Positions 35,701 to 45,534 of a stretch of DNA of 64,000 bases are shown piece by piece; the first letter of the stretch is position 1; every line of letters begins with the position of its first letter. Source of the stretch: RH-AL1 sp965214415 (GTDB lineage Bacteria > Pseudomonadota > Alphaproteobacteria > Rhizobiales > Beijerinckiaceae); the NCBI GenBank assembly GCA_965214415.1, contig CBDCBQ010000002.1:62001-126000 (forward strand), given 5' to 3'. The position numbers and the translations under genes are program-made. Under the pieces are notes generated by a model. That model worked only from the letters and a program-made list of their open reading frames with translations, had not been told where the DNA came from and searched no databases.

Positions 35701-36010
35701 GCGACATGCCCGAAGAGCAAGGGGAGACGCCGCTCGCGGCGTCGGTCCTCAACTCACTGTATTGGTTGGGAATTTTGGGCGGGCGAAGCGATTCGCACCC
35801 TCGACCCCAACCCTGGCAAGGTTTATCTGCGAACACCCATTTTGCCCCTTTGCTCAACAGTGTGAATGCACCGGGGCGACCCACAATGAGGCAGCAGATT
35901 TGCCGCAGCCCGTTCCTTGCGAAGGGCCAAACGCGCTACATCGTCGTTGCTAGATTGTAGCTATCCGAGGTTCCAGAACGATCAGATTTCAGCTAAGTTC
36001 TTCATATTGC
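35701..36010. other. Intergenic region between accessory DNA and tRNA-Ala
   Basis: 310 bases. A plus-strand frame starting in the ATGA overlap at 35697 (MSDMPEEQGETPLAASVLNS) runs to 35960 but loses protein-like character after about 30 residues; I do not call it. No duplicate of the tRNA 3' end, which would mark an attachment site, is visible here. Confidence 0.45.
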
Positions 36011-36086
36011 TGGTGGAGCTGAGGGGAATCGAACCCCTGACCTCTGCAGTGCGATTGCAGCGCTCTCCCATCTGAGCTACAGCCCC
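36011..36086 (-). tRNA. tRNA-Ala (anticodon CGC)
   Basis: Read on the minus strand: acceptor GGGGCTG pairing with CAGCTCC before the encoded ACCA end, D arm GCTC..GAGC, anticodon stem CTGCA/TGCAG with loop ATCGCAC giving anticodon CGC (codon GCG), and T arm AGGGG TTCGATT CCCCT. 76 bases including CCA. Its 3' end points toward the accessory region, so it is a plausible landing site for integrative DNA, though I find no second copy of its end within the window. Confidence 0.96.
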
Positions 36087-36174
36087 GCTCCGCCGCGGTG
36101 TGTAAGGGGCCGCGTCAGTGCCGTCAACGCCCGCCCGCATTGACCGGCCGCTGGCGTCGCGGCATGGCTCGAGG

Positions 36175-38661
36175 ATGTCGGGCCGCGTGCCACCGCTAGC
36201 CGAGCTTCCCATCGATGCCGTGCTGCCGCGCGTGGTGGCGGCGATGGCCGCCGACGGCGCATGCATGGTGGTCGTCGCGCCGCCCGGCGCCGGCAAGACG
36301 ACGCGGCTGCCGCTGGCGCTGCTCGACACGCCTTGGGCCGCCGGGCGCCGTCTCATCCTGCTCGAACCGCGCCGGCTCGCCGCCCGCGCCGCCGCCACCC
36401 GGCTCGCGGCCTCGCTCGGCGAGGAGGTCGGCCACTCGGTCGGCCTGCGCGCGCGCTTCGAGACGCGGGCCTCGGCCGACGCCCGCATCGAGGTCGTCAC
36501 CGAGGGCGTCTTCGTGCGCATGATCCTCGACGACCCCGGCCTCGACGGCATCGCCGCGGTCCTGTTCGACGAATTCCACGAGCGCGCGCTCGACGCCGAC
36601 CTCGGGCTGGCGCTGGCCCTCGACGCGCGAGCCTTGCGCCCGGATCTGCGGCTGCTCGTGATGTCGGCGACGCTCGACGGCGCCCGGGTGGCGCGCCTGC
36701 TCGAGAACGCGCCGGTGATCGAATCGCAGGGGCGCGCCTACCCCGTCGAGACGCGCTATCTCGGCCGCGACCCCGCCGAGCGGATCGAGGACTCTGTCAC
36801 CCGCGCGATTTTGCGCGCGGTCGCGGAGGAGAGCGGCTCGATCCTCGCCTTCCTGCCCGGCCAGGGCGAGATCACCCGCGTGACCCAGCGCCTCGCCGAG
36901 CGCGCCCTACCGGCGGATATCGTCGTGGCGCCCCTCTACGCCGCGATGGACCGTCGCGCGCAGGACGCCGCCATCACCCCCGCCCCGCGCGCCACGCGAA
37001 AAATCGTGCTGGCGACATCGATCGCCGAGACGTCGCTGACGATCGAGGGCGTGCGCGTGGTCATCGATTGCGGGCTCGCCCGCGTGCCGGTCTACGAGCC
37101 GGCGCTGGGCCTCACCCGGCTCGAGACGCGGCGCGTGTCGCGCGCCTCCGCCGACCAGCGGCGCGGCCGCGCGGGGCGCACCGAGCCCGGCGTCTGCTAC
37201 CGGCTGTGGGAGGAGGCCGGCACCGGCGCGCTGGAGCCGTTCGCGCGGCCTGCCATCCTCTCGGCCGACCTCTCCGGCCTGCTGCTCGACTGCGCCGCCT
37301 GGGGCGCGCGGCGGCCCGAGCGCGATCTCGCCTGGCTCGACCCGCCGCCGGCGCCGGCGCTCGCCGAGGCGCGCGCGATGCTCACGGCGATCGGCGCGCT
37401 CGATGGCGACGGCGGGCTTACCGCCGATGGCCGCAAGATCCGCGCGCTGGCGCTGCCGCCGCGGCTCGCGCGCATGGTCGTGCTCGCGGCGGCGGACGGC
37501 GAGGCGGGCCTGGCGGCGGAGATCGCCACGCTGATCGTCGAGCGCGGCCTCGGCGGCGACGGTGCGGACCTGCGCGAGCGGCTGACGCGCTTCCGGCGCG
37601 ATCGCGCGCCCCGTGCCACCGACGCGCGGGCACTGGCACGGACGTTCGCGCGCCAAGCCGGCGGCAAGGCCGCGGGCAGATCAGGGAGCGACGGCGATGT
37701 CGGTGCCGTCGGGCGCCTGTTGGCGCTGGCCTTCCCCGACAGGATCGCCAAGGCACGTGGAAAACCCGGCGAATTCTTGATGGCCAACGGCCGCGCCGCC
37801 GCGCTCGAGCCGCACGCCGCTTTGGCCGGTGCGCCCTACCTCGCGATCGCCGAAGTGGCGGGCCGCGCCGCCGGCGCGCGCATCCTGCTGGCGGCACCCT
37901 TGACCGAGGCCGAGGTGGAGGCGGTCGCCGCGGGTGACATCGTCGAGGCGGAGACGCTGGACTTTGATCCGGCTCGCGCGGCGCTGCGGGCTCGACACAC
38001 GCGGCGCCTCGGCGCGATCGTGCTCGCCGAGGGCCCGCGCGCCGTGCCGGTCGGCGCGGCGGCGGCGGCCTGCCTCGCGGCGGGGCTCGCGCTCGGCGTC
38101 GAGCGGCTGCCGTGGACACCCGCCCTCACTCAATGGCGCGACCGCGTCATGCTCGTGCGTCGGGCGGCGCCGGACGCTTGGCCGGACCTCTCCGACACGG
38201 CGCTGGCGGCCGACGGCGCGGCGTGGCTCGTGCCGCATATCGAGGGCGTCACGAGCCTCGCCGAGCTTGGCGCCGATCGGCTCGAGACGGCCTTGAAGGC
38301 GCTGGTGCCATGGGATCGCGCGCGGGCGCTCGACACCGAGGCGCCGGCGTTCTTCGAGACGCCGGCTGGCGCGAGCCACCGGCTCGACTACGCCGCCGCG
38401 CTGGGGCCGTCCCTCTCGGTCAAGGTGCAGGAACTCTATGGCCTCGCCACGCACCCGAGCGTCGCCGGGGTGCCGCTCGTGCTTGAGCTGCTCTCCCCCG
38501 CCGGCCGGCCGATCCAGGTGACGCGCGACCTGCCGGGTTTTTGGCGCGGCTCCTGGCGCGACGTCCGCGCCGAGATGCGTGGCCGCTACCCGAAGCACCC
38601 GTGGCCGGAGGACCCCGCCGCCGCCGTGCCGACGATGCGGGCGAAGCCGCGGGGGAGCTGA
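36175..38661 (+). CDS. hrpB: ATP-dependent helicase HrpB
   Basis: DEAH-box RNA/DNA helicase, 828 aa from ATG 36175 (GAGG before it; the frame is open to 36118). Walker A VVAPPGAGKTTRLPLALL, the HrpB-type DEFHER box in AVLFDEFHERALDADLGL, motif III LLVMSATLDG, and motif VI DQRRGRAGRTEPGVCYRL. The C-terminal HrpB_C domain contains PVPVGAAAAA-like and LLSPAGRPIQVTRDLPGFW segments. The cellular role is poorly defined (RNA processing or stress). GC is very high, unlike the accessory half, so this begins the core region. Confidence 0.95.
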   Translation: MSGRVPPLAELPIDAVLPRVVAAMAADGACMVVVAPPGAGKTTRLPLALLDTPWAAGRRLILLEPRRLAARAAATRLAASLGEEVGHSVGLRARFETRASADARIEVVTEGVFVRMILDDPGLDGIAAVLFDEFHERALDADLGLALALDARALRPDLRLLVMSATLDGARVARLLENAPVIESQGRAYPVETRYLGRDPAERIEDSVTRAILRAVAEESGSILAFLPGQGEITRVTQRLAERALPADIVVAPLYAAMDRRAQDAAITPAPRATRKIVLATSIAETSLTIEGVRVVIDCGLARVPVYEPALGLTRLETRRVSRASADQRRGRAGRTEPGVCYRLWEEAGTGALEPFARPAILSADLSGLLLDCAAWGARRPERDLAWLDPPPAPALAEARAMLTAIGALDGDGGLTADGRKIRALALPPRLARMVVLAAADGEAGLAAEIATLIVERGLGGDGADLRERLTRFRRDRAPRATDARALARTFARQAGGKAAGRSGSDGDVGAVGRLLALAFPDRIAKARGKPGEFLMANGRAAALEPHAALAGAPYLAIAEVAGRAAGARILLAAPLTEAEVEAVAAGDIVEAETLDFDPARAALRARHTRRLGAIVLAEGPRAVPVGAAAAACLAAGLALGVERLPWTPALTQWRDRVMLVRRAAPDAWPDLSDTALAADGAAWLVPHIEGVTSLAELGADRLETALKALVPWDRARALDTEAPAFFETPAGASHRLDYAAALGPSLSVKVQELYGLATHPSVAGVPLVLELLSPAGRPIQVTRDLPGFWRGSWRDVRAEMRGRYPKHPWPEDPAAAVPTMRAKPRGS

Positions 38662-38762
38662 GGCTCAGGGGCGCGCGACCTTGCAGAAGTCGCGTGGCGC
38701 CTCAGGCTCGGCGGCAAGGCATCGGCGCGGGCTTCAGCGACGCCGGTGCCCGTCTAAGCCGG

Positions 38763-39271
38763 CTACTCCGGATAGACTTGCCTGAAAAGCGCATCGAGCT
38801 TCGTGTCGAGAGATGCGCGACGCGCGAGCGCGATGTCGGCGATTGGCTTTCGTGCCGCTCCCGACGGCGGCGACCGAAACAGCTAGGGTCGCCGCAAAGC
38901 GAGGCGCAGCAGGTTGGCCATGCCTTCCGATGGCACGGCCTTCGCGGTCTCGTATTTGTAAAAGGCAGTCGGGCCGCCGCCGAAAACACGGCCGGCATCG
39001 CGTTGGGACAAGCCGGCGGACTCGCGTGCGGCGCGCACGGCCAGCGGCGAGATCGGCGAGCCTTTGGCCTGCGCCATGACCTCGCGCAAAGCGGCGTCGT
39101 GCACCGCGTTGTCCTCGCCATCCAGAACAGCTCGTCACAGCCGTCGCAATACCAGCCGGGCTGCTCGTAGGTCAGCGAGTGTCCGTCGAAGCGGATCGTC
39201 TCTGTCGCCACGCCGCGCCGAAGCCGCTTCCCACAAGCAGGGCACGACCGCTTGTCTTGCTGGTCTCCCAT
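38763..39271 (-). pseudogene. mqsA: MqsA-type antitoxin, frameshifted with nonsense codon
   Basis: Starts MGDQQDKRSCPACGKRLRRG with the CPxC zinc motif, then PGWYCDGCDELFW with the second CxxC. The frame then slips by one base; the correct frame resumes DGEDNAVHDAALREVMAQ and SAGLSQRDAGRVFGGGPTAF, YKYETAKAVPSEGMANLL, the MqsA helix-turn-helix. A TAG at 38883-38885 interrupts it, and the same frame continues in ARKPIADIALARRASLDT to QVYPE and a final TAG at 38763. One frameshift and one nonsense codon make it a pseudogene. In intact systems MqsA neutralises the RNase MqsR and represses the operon. Confidence 0.75.
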
Positions 39272-39455
39272 CTAGGCCTCCTTGAAGCTGGTCAACAGGA
39301 ACGCTCCGGTCTCGTCGGCGTGAACTTGAGGTAGAGATTTCGACCCCCCGACGAGCGGCTTGTAGCTGTCGTGCCACTGCTTCACGTCATGGTGCGCCGT
39401 GGCGCTCTTGTCGAAATCGCGCGGATAGACGAGCGACTTGAGCTTTCTAATCCGC
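39272..39455 (-). pseudogene. mqsR: MqsR-type toxin remnant
   Basis: Immediately upstream of mqsA on the same strand. Fragments in three frames line up with MqsR: DFDKSATAHHDVKQWHDSYK (compare DFYKS..T...D...WQDVY in MqsR), then NLYLKFT, then GAFLLTSFKEA ending at TAG 39272, matching the VSFKEK end of MqsR. Two frameshifts separate them, and the N-terminal part is not recognisable above 39455. MqsR cleaves mRNA at GCU in the E. coli case; this copy is dead. Confidence 0.62.
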
Positions 39456-39661
39456 TTTGTCCGCCGCGTGCTCAGGCGAGACGTCGGTGGCGGACCCGAT
39501 CCGCGCCGCGCCCCATCAGGGTTGCGCCCTCAAAACCCCTATGGTACCGGGACGGCGCCTTGCGGGAGGAGGCGCCGGAAGGCGCATTTCCCGTGACAGA
39601 ACGGTGAAGCTGGACAGCGTCGATCTTCGATCTGCTCGGTCCTTGCGCCACACCGGGGGCG

Positions 39662-40243
39662 GTGACGAAGGGCTCGGGTTTGGCGAAAGAGGAAACATAC
39701 GTCTCGGGCATGGCGGGACGCTATGCGCAGGCCCTGTTCGATCTCGCCAAGGACTCGAAGGAGACCGAGAAGGTCGGCGAGGATCTCGCGAGCTTCCAGG
39801 CCATGATCGACGAGAGCGCGGACCTCCGCCGCTTTTTGAAGAGCCCAGCCTTTTCCTCCGAGGACCAGATCAAGGCGATCGACGCGCTCCTCGCCAAGGC
39901 CGGCATCGCCGGCACCGCCGCCAAGTTCATGCGGCTCGTCGCCACCAAGCGCCGCCTGTTCGCGCTCGATGACATGATCCGCGACTACACCAAGCTCAAC
40001 GACTCCGAGAAAGGCGTCTCGCGCGCCGAGATCACCGTCGCCGAGCCGCTCAAGGACGCCCACCTGCTCGCCATCAAGGACGCGCTGGCGCAGGTCGCCG
40101 GCTCGGACTCGGTCGAGGTCGCCGTCAAGGTCGACCCGTCGATCATCGGCGGCATGATCGTCAAGCTCGGCTCGCGCATGGTCGACTCCTCGCTGAAGAC
40201 CAAGCTCAATTCACTCCGTGCACGCATGAAAGAGGTCGGCTGA
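39662..40243 (+). CDS. atpH: ATP synthase F1 delta subunit
   Basis: 193 aa from a GTG at 39662. Typical delta (OSCP) sequence: SGMAGRYAQALFDLAKDSKE, LRRFLKSPAFSSEDQIKAID and the C-terminal VEVAVKVDPSIIGGMIVKLG. It links the F1 head to the peripheral stalk. First gene of the atpHAGDC operon; its TGA overlaps the ATG of atpA (TGATG). The upstream 39480-39660 region must hold the operon promoter and contains a GGCGCC-flanked hairpin (39556-39580); I cannot fix a -35/-10 pair. The Fo genes are not in the window, as is usual in alphaproteobacteria. Confidence 0.97.
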   Translation: MTKGSGLAKEETYVSGMAGRYAQALFDLAKDSKETEKVGEDLASFQAMIDESADLRRFLKSPAFSSEDQIKAIDALLAKAGIAGTAAKFMRLVATKRRLFALDDMIRDYTKLNDSEKGVSRAEITVAEPLKDAHLLAIKDALAQVAGSDSVEVAVKVDPSIIGGMIVKLGSRMVDSSLKTKLNSLRARMKEVG

Positions 40244-41886
40244 TGGACATCCGCGCCGCAGAAATCTCGTCGATCCTCAAGGGCGAGATCGCGAACTTCG
40301 GAAACGAGGCCGAAGTCACCGAGGTCGGGCAGGTGCTTTCCGTCGGCGACGGCATCGCCCGCATCTACGGGCTCGACCGGTGCCAGGCCGGCGAGATGGT
40401 CGAGTTCGAGTCCGGCGTGCGCGGCATGGCGCTCAACCTCGAGACCGACAACGTCGGCGTCGTCATCTTCGGGCCGGATCGCGAGATCAAGGAAGGCCAG
40501 ACCGTCAAGCGCACCGGCGCCATCGTCGACGTGCCCGTCGGCAAAGGCCTGCTCGGTCGAGTGGTCGACGCGCTCGGCAATCCGATCGACGGCAAGGGCC
40601 CGATCGAGGCGGCCGACCGCGCCCGCGTCGACGTCAAGGCGCCCGGCATCATCCCGCGCAAGTCGGTGGACGAGCCGATGGCGACCGGCCTCAAGGCGAT
40701 CGACGCGCTGATCCCGATCGGCCGCGGCCAGCGCGAACTGATCATCGGCGACCGCCAGACCGGCAAGACCGCCGTCGCGCTCGACGCGATCCTCAACCAG
40801 AAGGCGCTGAACCAGGGCGACGACGAGTCGAAGAAGCTCTATTGCGTCTACGTCGCCGTCGGCCAGAAGCGCTCGACCGTCGCGCAGTTCGTCAAGGTCC
40901 TGGAAGAGAACGGCGCGCTCGAATATTCGATCGTCGTCGCCGCCACCGCGTCCGACCCGGCGCCGATGCAGTTCCTGGCCCCGTTCGCCGGCTGCGCGAT
41001 GGGCGAGTTCTTCCGCGACAACGCCATGCACGCGCTGATCGTCTACGACGATCTCTCCAAGCAGGCTGTCGCCTACCGCCAGATGTCGCTGCTGCTGCGC
41101 CGCCCGCCGGGCCGCGAGGCCTATCCGGGCGACGTGTTCTACCTGCACTCGCGCCTGCTCGAGCGCGCCGCCAAGCTCAACGACGCCCGTGGGGGCGGCT
41201 CGCTGACCGCGCTCCCCGTCATCGAGACGCAGGCCAACGACGTGTCGGCCTACATCCCGACCAACGTGATCTCGATCACCGACGGCCAGATCTTCCTCGA
41301 GACGGACCTCTTCTACCAGGGCATCCGGCCGGCCGTGAACGTCGGCCTCTCGGTGTCGCGCGTCGGCTCCGCCGCGCAGACCAAGGCGATGAAGAAGGTC
41401 GCCGGCAAGATCAAGGGCGAGCTCGCGCAGTACCGCGAGATGGCCGCCTTCGCGCAGTTCGGCTCGGACCTCGATCCGACCACGCAGAAGCTGCTCAACC
41501 GAGGCGCCCGCCTGACCGAGCTGCTCAAGCAGCCGCAGTTCTCGCCGCTGAAGATGGAAGAGCAGGTCTGCGTGATCTACGCCGGCGTGAACGGCTACCT
41601 CGACAAGATGCCGGTCAATCAGATCCGCGCCTTCGAGGACAAGCTGCTCAACCAGATGCGCACGAAGAACAAGGAATTGCTCGACGCCATCCGCGATACG
41701 ACCGCGCTGTCGGACGAGAACGCCGAAAAGCTGAAGAAGGTCGTCGAGGAGGTCTCGAAGGGCTTCGACAAGGAGGGCGACGACGTCAAGGTGTCCTCGG
41801 CCGCGAAGGCCGACCAGGATACCAAGGGCAAGAAGGCCGACGACAAGAAGGCCGACGACAAGGCCAAGAAGCCCGAGCACGCCTGA
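40243..41886 (+). CDS. atpA: ATP synthase F1 alpha subunit, with a charged C-terminal extension
   Basis: 547 aa; the family is usually about 509. Walker A LIIGDRQTGKTAVALDA, the VAYRQMSLLLRRPPGREAYP and DVFYLHSRLLERAA stretches and the alpha signature SVSRVGSAAQTKAMKKVAGK are intact. The extra C-terminus after about residue 505 is Lys/Asp/Ala rich and low complexity, ending KKADDKKADDKAKKPEHA. Alpha subunits carry the non-catalytic nucleotide sites and complete the catalytic interface with beta. The extension is outside the known fold and probably disordered. Confidence 0.97.
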   Translation: MDIRAAEISSILKGEIANFGNEAEVTEVGQVLSVGDGIARIYGLDRCQAGEMVEFESGVRGMALNLETDNVGVVIFGPDREIKEGQTVKRTGAIVDVPVGKGLLGRVVDALGNPIDGKGPIEAADRARVDVKAPGIIPRKSVDEPMATGLKAIDALIPIGRGQRELIIGDRQTGKTAVALDAILNQKALNQGDDESKKLYCVYVAVGQKRSTVAQFVKVLEENGALEYSIVVAATASDPAPMQFLAPFAGCAMGEFFRDNAMHALIVYDDLSKQAVAYRQMSLLLRRPPGREAYPGDVFYLHSRLLERAAKLNDARGGGSLTALPVIETQANDVSAYIPTNVISITDGQIFLETDLFYQGIRPAVNVGLSVSRVGSAAQTKAMKKVAGKIKGELAQYREMAAFAQFGSDLDPTTQKLLNRGARLTELLKQPQFSPLKMEEQVCVIYAGVNGYLDKMPVNQIRAFEDKLLNQMRTKNKELLDAIRDTTALSDENAEKLKKVVEEVSKGFDKEGDDVKVSSAAKADQDTKGKKADDKKADDKAKKPEHA

Positions 41887-41931
41887 TCGTTCGGGTCCGA
41901 ACGATCTAGACGCCCTCTCATCGGATAGACA

Positions 41932-42804
41932 ATGGCCTCCCTCAAAGACCTCCGCGGCCGCATCTCCTCCGTCAAGGCGACGCAGAAGATCACCAAGGCG
42001 ATGCAGATGGTCGCCGCCGCGAAGCTGCGTAAGGCGCAGGCGGCGGCCGAGGCCGCGCGCCCCTACGCCGAGCGCATGGAGAAGATGCTGGCGCGCCTCG
42101 CCGCCGGCATGCGCGACGACCCGAACGCGCCGGAGCTGCTGCGCGGCAACGGCAAGGATCAGAAGCACCTCCTCGTCGTCGCGACCGGCGAGCGCGGCCT
42201 GTGCGGCGCCTTCAACTCCTCGATCGCCCGCCTCGCGCGCGACCGCGCCAACAGGCTCTTGCGCGACGGCAAGGACGTCAAGATCCTGTGCATCGGCAAG
42301 AAGGGCTACGACCAGCTCAAGCGCCAGTTCGGCGACAAGATCATCGAGCTCGTCGAGGTCAAGGAAAAGGTGCTGTCGTTCGGCCTCGCCCAGCCGGTCG
42401 GCTCGAAGATCGTCGACTTGTTCAACAAGGGCGAGTTCGACGTCTGCACGCTGTTCTTCTCGCGCTTCGAATCCGTCGTCACGCAGATCCCGACGGCGCT
42501 GCAGCTGATCCCGCTGGAAATTCCCGAGCAGGACGACAAGGAAGCGCGCGCCAATTACGAGTACGAGCCCGACGAGGAGGAGATCCTCTCCGCGCTGCTG
42601 CCGCGCAACGTCGCCGTTCAGGTCTTCCGCGCGATGCTGGAGAACGCCGCCTCCGAGCAGGGCTCGCGCATGAGCGCGATGGACAACGCCACCCGCAACG
42701 CCGGCGACATGATCAAGAAGCAGAGTTTGATCTACAACCGTACGCGACAGGCGCTGATCACCAAGGAATTGATCGAGATCATCTCGGGCGCCGAGGCGCT
42801 CTGA
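41932..42804 (+). CDS. atpG: ATP synthase F1 gamma subunit
   Basis: 290 aa, central rotor shaft. N-terminal MASLKDLRGRISSVKATQKI TKAMQMVAAAKLRKAQ helix and C-terminal RMSAMDNATRNAGDMIKKQS, QALITKELIEIISGAEAL, the two coiled-coil helices that rotate inside the alpha/beta hexamer. GERGLCGAFNSS is the usual mid-domain signature. Gap of 45 bases after atpA and 24 before atpD. Confidence 0.97.
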   Translation: MASLKDLRGRISSVKATQKITKAMQMVAAAKLRKAQAAAEAARPYAERMEKMLARLAAGMRDDPNAPELLRGNGKDQKHLLVVATGERGLCGAFNSSIARLARDRANRLLRDGKDVKILCIGKKGYDQLKRQFGDKIIELVEVKEKVLSFGLAQPVGSKIVDLFNKGEFDVCTLFFSRFESVVTQIPTALQLIPLEIPEQDDKEARANYEYEPDEEEILSALLPRNVAVQVFRAMLENAASEQGSRMSAMDNATRNAGDMIKKQSLIYNRTRQALITKELIEIISGAEAL

Positions 42805-42828
42805 CCCGCACCGATAGAGAGATTAGAC

Positions 42829-44283
<1,455 letters not shown>

Positions 44284-44296
44284 TCGGATCTTGGCC

Positions 44297-44542
44297 GTGA
44301 ACTCGAAAGTCGCGCTTCTGCTGCTCGGCCTCGTTCTCGGCGGCGTCATCGGCTATCTGACGCGGCCGCAGGCGGCCGAGATCAGCATCGGTGGCACCTC
44401 GATCGAGTTCTCGAACAACAAGGTCTCGACCGGCTCGTCGGGCTCGCTCACCTCCGGGCAGAGCCAGCACATCGCGCTCTACGCCGTCGTCGGCGGCGTG
44501 ATCGGCCTGCTGATCGGTTTCGCGACCGACCGGCGGCGCTAA
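44297..44542 (+). CDS. Small two-helix membrane protein between atpD and atpC
   Basis: 81 aa from a GTG at 44297 (a TTG at 44291 also fits), 13 bases after atpD. MNSKVALLLLGLVLGGVIGY is the first membrane segment, then a polar loop with EISIGGTSIEFSNNK and a Gly/Ser stretch, then HIALYAVVGGVIGLLIGFAT, ending DRRR. Both helices carry GGVIG motifs. No family recognised. It is followed by an intergenic palindrome before atpC. Its place inside the F1 operon suggests co-transcription; a role in ATP synthase is unproven. Confidence 0.65.
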   Translation: MNSKVALLLLGLVLGGVIGYLTRPQAAEISIGGTSIEFSNNKVSTGSSGSLTSGQSQHIALYAVVGGVIGLLIGFATDRRR

Positions 44543-44554
44543 GCTGCAACCTCT

Positions 44555-44654
44555 GTCATTCCGGGGCGGCGCAGCCGAACCCAGGAGCGGCAGTCGATAG
44601 ATCGAGCCCAGCGGCTCCTGGGTTCCGGGAACGCCTGCGGCGCTCCGAAACGAC
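44555..44654. repeat. Long intergenic palindrome (GTCATTCCGGGG type)
   Basis: Left arm GTCATTCCGGGGCGGCGCAG with CCGAACCCAGGAGC, right arm GCTCCTGGGTTCCGGG followed by GCGGCGCTCCGAAACGAC. The arms are imperfect inverted repeats over most of 100 bases and would fold into a long hairpin. I recall this type from rhizobial intergenic regions. It lies between the small membrane protein gene and atpC, so an mRNA hairpin could lower atpC expression (inference). Confidence 0.75.
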
Positions 44655-44717
44655 AAAGGTTGGATGCGCACCGATCCGCGGTGCGATGGTTGATAACGAC
44701 ACGTCAGGATCCTCACG

Positions 44718-45116
44718 ATGGCCGCCTTCCAGTTCGAACTCGTGTCGCCCGAGAAGCTGCTCTTCTCCGGCGAGGTCGAGGCCGTCACCGCGCCCGGCAC
44801 CGAGGGCGAGTTCACCGTGCTCAAGGACCATGGCGCGTTCCTGACGACGCTGCGGCCCGGCAAGGTCGTGATCAAGGGCGGCGGCGCCGACGAGGATCTC
44901 TACGTCCGCGGCGGGTTCGCCGACGTATCGCCCGACGGCTTCACCATCCTCGCCGACTTCGCGATCCCGATGGACAAGCTCGACGGCGCGGTGCTCGACA
45001 ATGACATCGAACTGGCCGAAGCCGCGATCGAGGGCGCCGTCAGCGACGAGACGCGCCGTGTCGCCACCGAGCAGCGCGACCACTTGCGCGAGTTCAAGGC
45101 GACGGTCGGCAAGTAG
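44718..45116 (+). CDS. atpC: ATP synthase F1 epsilon subunit
   Basis: 132 aa. FQFELVSPEKLLFSGEVEAV and VTAPGTEGEFTVLKDHGAFL are the N-terminal beta-sandwich hallmarks; the C-terminal helical part (EAAIEGAVSDETRRVATEQR) is short but present. It connects the rotor to the c-ring and can inhibit hydrolysis. It is 434 bases from atpD, separated by the small membrane protein gene and a palindromic repeat, which is unusual. Confidence 0.96.
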   Translation: MAAFQFELVSPEKLLFSGEVEAVTAPGTEGEFTVLKDHGAFLTTLRPGKVVIKGGGADEDLYVRGGFADVSPDGFTILADFAIPMDKLDGAVLDNDIELAEAAIEGAVSDETRRVATEQRDHLREFKATVGK

Positions 45117-45134
45117 CCGGCCTTCAGGGTCGGC

Positions 45135-45153
45135 CGCCTCACCATGAGGCGAC
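45135..45153. repeat. Short relic of the CCATGAGG palindrome
   Basis: GCCTCACCATGAGGCGACT. The core CCATGAGGCGACT recurs at 46712-46724, at the end of the long palindrome, so this is probably a solo end of the same repeat family. It also forms a small GCCTCA/TGAGGC hairpin downstream of atpC. Confidence 0.5.
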
Positions 45154-45192
45154 TGGGGATGCGTCCCGCGCCGTATCCGGCTAGGCTGCGGC

Positions 45193-45534
45193 ATGCTCAT
45201 CCTCAAGATCGTCCCGCGCGGGCTATGGCTCGAGGCCGAGGCGGTCGGCACGTTCGCCGGCGCGCCCGTCGATCTCGCCGACGGCTTCATCCATTTCTCG
45301 ACGGCCGCGCAGGCCGAGGAGACCGCCGCCAGGCATTTCGCCGGACAGCACGATCTCCTGCTCGTTTCGGTCGAGGCCGAGCGGCTCGGCGCGGCGCTGC
45401 GCTGGGAGGTCTCGCGCGGCGGCGCGCGTTTCCCGCACCTTTACGCGCAACTCGTGCTCGCCGACGTCGCCTGGGCGAAGCCGCTGCCGGTCGGCCGCGA
45501 CGGACGCCACGACTTTACCGGTCTTGTTCCGTGA
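45193..45534 (+). CDS. DUF952 family protein
   Basis: 113 aa. Contains VDLADGFIHFSTAAQAEETA and the GGARFPHLYAQLVLADV ending, the two conserved His-containing stretches of DUF952. Function unknown; the family is related to ADP-ribosyl-type folds in some classifications, which I cannot confirm here. Its TGA overlaps the ATG of pyrD (GTGATGG), so the genes are translationally coupled. Confidence 0.9.
   Translation: MLILKIVPRGLWLEAEAVGTFAGAPVDLADGFIHFSTAAQAEETAARHFAGQHDLLLVSVEAERLGAALRWEVSRGGARFPHLYAQLVLADVAWAKPLPVGRDGRHDFTGLVP

Noticed and set aside
35697..35960. 87-codon frame after the Type IIG gene
   Set aside because: Start overlaps ATGA and the first residues look plausible, but most of it is not protein-like and no relative is recognised.
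36261..37937. 558-codon alternative frame within hrpB
   Set aside because: Arg/Ala-rich shadow typical of high-GC DNA; hrpB in the other frame carries all helicase motifs.
39985..42168. 727-codon minus-strand frame opposite atpH-atpA
   Set aside because: High-GC antisense of strongly conserved ATP synthase genes; its protein is low complexity with no family motif.
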